A DNA stretch of 64,000 nt from Calliopsis andreniformis (Eukaryota > Arthropoda > Insecta > Hymenoptera > Andrenidae), in assembly GCF_051401765.1 (NCBI RefSeq), contig NW_027480423.1, positions 17,484,001-17,548,000 of the forward strand, read 5' to 3'. The notes beneath the pieces are model-generated. The model saw only the letters and a list, made by a program, of their open reading frames with translations. It did no database searches and was not told the DNA's origin. Position numbers and translations under genes: made by a program. Shown here piece by piece: positions 63,387 to 64,000 of the stretch. The first letter of the stretch is position 1, and the number at the start of each line of letters is the position of its first letter.

Positions 63387-64000
63387 CCGTTAGAGCAACG
63401 CCCTAGGGTGAAGCCTAGGTTGCTCGGAAAGTAGAAATGGCCATAAGTTTAATACTGGTTGCAATTATTCGTTTTATACGATGGAAAACTGTTGTATTTA
63501 TATAGTATTTGATGCTTCTGGCGTTGACTTCTAAGGCACTAACTATTCGATCTGGTGGAGCAACGCCCTAGAGTGAAGCCTAGGTTGCCGGAACGTAGAA
63601 TTGGCCATCACTTTCAAACTGGTCGCAATTATTCCTGTTATATGATGGAAACACTGTTGTATTTTTTTTGCATTTTATGGTTCGGGCGTAGACTTCTAAG
63701 GCCCTAACTATTCAATCTGTTGGAGCAACGCCGTAGGGTGAAGCCTAGGTTGCTCGGAAAGTAGAAACGACCATAAGTTTCATACTGGTTGCAAATATTC
63801 GTTTTATACGATGGAAAAACTGTTGTATTTATATTGTATTTTATGCTTCTGTCGTTGACTTCTAAGGCACTAACTATTCGATCTGGTGTAGCAACGTCCT
63901 AGAGTGAAGCCTAGGTTGCCCAGAACGTAGAATTGGCCATCACTTTCACACTGTTTGCAATTATTCCTTTTATACGATGGAAAAGCTGTTGTATTTATAT
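63387..64000. repeat. Partial second copy of the 1,492-bp repeat, cut by the window edge
   Basis: It repeats 61895-62508 nearly exactly, with small differences such as cctaggttgc for cctatgttgc and ggtgtagcaacg for ggtggagcaacg near 63886. The window ends inside an A-like monomer, so the array continues beyond it. Confidence 0.8.

Larger units (their letters stand above)
1..64000. repeat. Tandem satellite array, 166-bp monomer, 332-bp A-B dimer
   Basis: The whole window is head-to-tail copies of a 166-bp monomer in one orientation. Junctions marked gagcaac recur every 166 bp (for example 16594, 16760, 16926). Two monomer types, A and B, alternate, so the closest matches are 332 bp apart. Register is tight: a recurrent landmark in the A unit falls at 69 and again at 53691, a distance of 161.5 dimers with only about 4 bp of net drift. 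No foreign sequence interrupts the array, and both window edges cut through monomers. Nucleosome-scale length, A/B alternation and nested higher-order repeats are typical of centromeric or pericentromeric satellites; the centromeric role is inferred. Base composition is mildly AT-rich by eye. No gene, rRNA or tRNA was seen on either strand. Confidence 0.98.
54061..64000. repeat. Diverged satellite domain with irregular A-B order
   Basis: Same 166-bp monomer and orientation, but many more differences between neighbours. Typical readings are gatggaaaactg (one A fewer), ctggtcgcaatt, gggcgtagacttc, gatgcttctgg preceded by tattt, and the C-type monomer. The gcaattaatcc of type C occurs with attaatc starting at 54180, 57333, 58984, 60974, 61640 and 63132. 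Recurrent 60-residue reading frames, abundant to the left, stop here because the A subtypes that leave them open are absent. Higher-order repeats still exist (about 1,990 and 1,492 bp) but are less exact. Confidence 0.85.

Noticed and set aside
1..64000. CRISPR-like regular repetition
   Set aside because: The repeats are 166 bp, contiguous, and have no unique spacers, leader or cas genes.
1..64000. ccctaac in B monomers and ccctaggg at junctions, resembling telomere repeat
   Set aside because: Each occurs once per monomer and never in short tandem runs, so there is no telomeric array.
1..64000. ggttcgggcgt in B monomers, resembling a polymerase III B box
   Set aside because: Only the first six positions match the B-box consensus. 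There is no suitably spaced A box and no tRNA or SINE structure.
1..64000. tatttatat in A monomers as a TATA box or promoter
   Set aside because: It is an AT-rich part of the satellite with no gene downstream. Transcription of the satellite is possible but nothing in the sequence supports a start site.
1..64000. Firm species assignment from the 166-bp length (for example Prunus)
   Set aside because: Monomer length is shared by unrelated organisms and I cannot recall the reference sequence. A BLAST or Repbase search of one dimer would decide.

Overview
The window is one uninterrupted tandem satellite DNA array. I see no protein-coding gene, RNA gene, transposable element, CRISPR array or unique flanking sequence. 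The unit is a 166-bp monomer (about 385 copies). Over most of the window two diverged forms alternate strictly. Type A has the sequence ttcgttttatacg in its middle and a tatttatat segment. Type B has ttcctgatatatgatgg, then a T-run followed by gcattttatg. The homogenised unit is therefore a 332-bp A-B dimer (about 190 copies). Both ends of the window fall inside the array.

The organism is a eukaryote, because arrays of this size with nucleosome-length monomers and nested higher-order repeats (HORs) are typical of centromeric or pericentromeric heterochromatin. I cannot name the species. A 166-bp centromeric satellite has, to my recollection, been reported in Prunus (peach and relatives). Length alone does not identify a species and I do not recall that sequence, so this is a low-confidence pointer. 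CpG sites are frequent but vary by C-to-T or G-to-A changes between subtypes, which fits a methylated genome.

Layout: 0.66-9.3 kb holds two copies of a 15-dimer block, the second shortened by in-register 332-bp deletions. 9.3-14.3 kb holds further related blocks, including a 2,990-bp (9-dimer) repeat. 14.3-18.3 kb is a tandem pair of 1,991-bp (6-dimer) units. 19.7-28.6 kb holds four successive HOR copies of 8, 6, 5 and 8 dimers, each tagged by a private EcoRI site. 31.5-33.3 kb is an island where A-B alternation fails and the register slips by one monomer. 35.7-37.0 kb is a 664-bp tandem duplication. 41.1-54 kb is a nested HOR with 3,652-, 1,992-, 2,324- and 996-bp steps. From about 54.1 kb to the end the monomers are visibly more diverged, alternation is irregular, and a C-type monomer otherwise seen only in the 31.7-kb island recurs.

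Three features suggest function. First, the A monomers carry a CENP-B-box-like site (7-8 of 9 core positions) that B monomers lack, as in alternating human alphoid dimers. Second, every monomer junction has a dyad symmetry that can form a bulged 12-bp hairpin. Third, the array has layers of different homogenisation age. The short 60-residue reading frames that recur at 332-bp steps start with GTG, lie on both strands and track monomer subtype. I regard them as by-products of the repeat.
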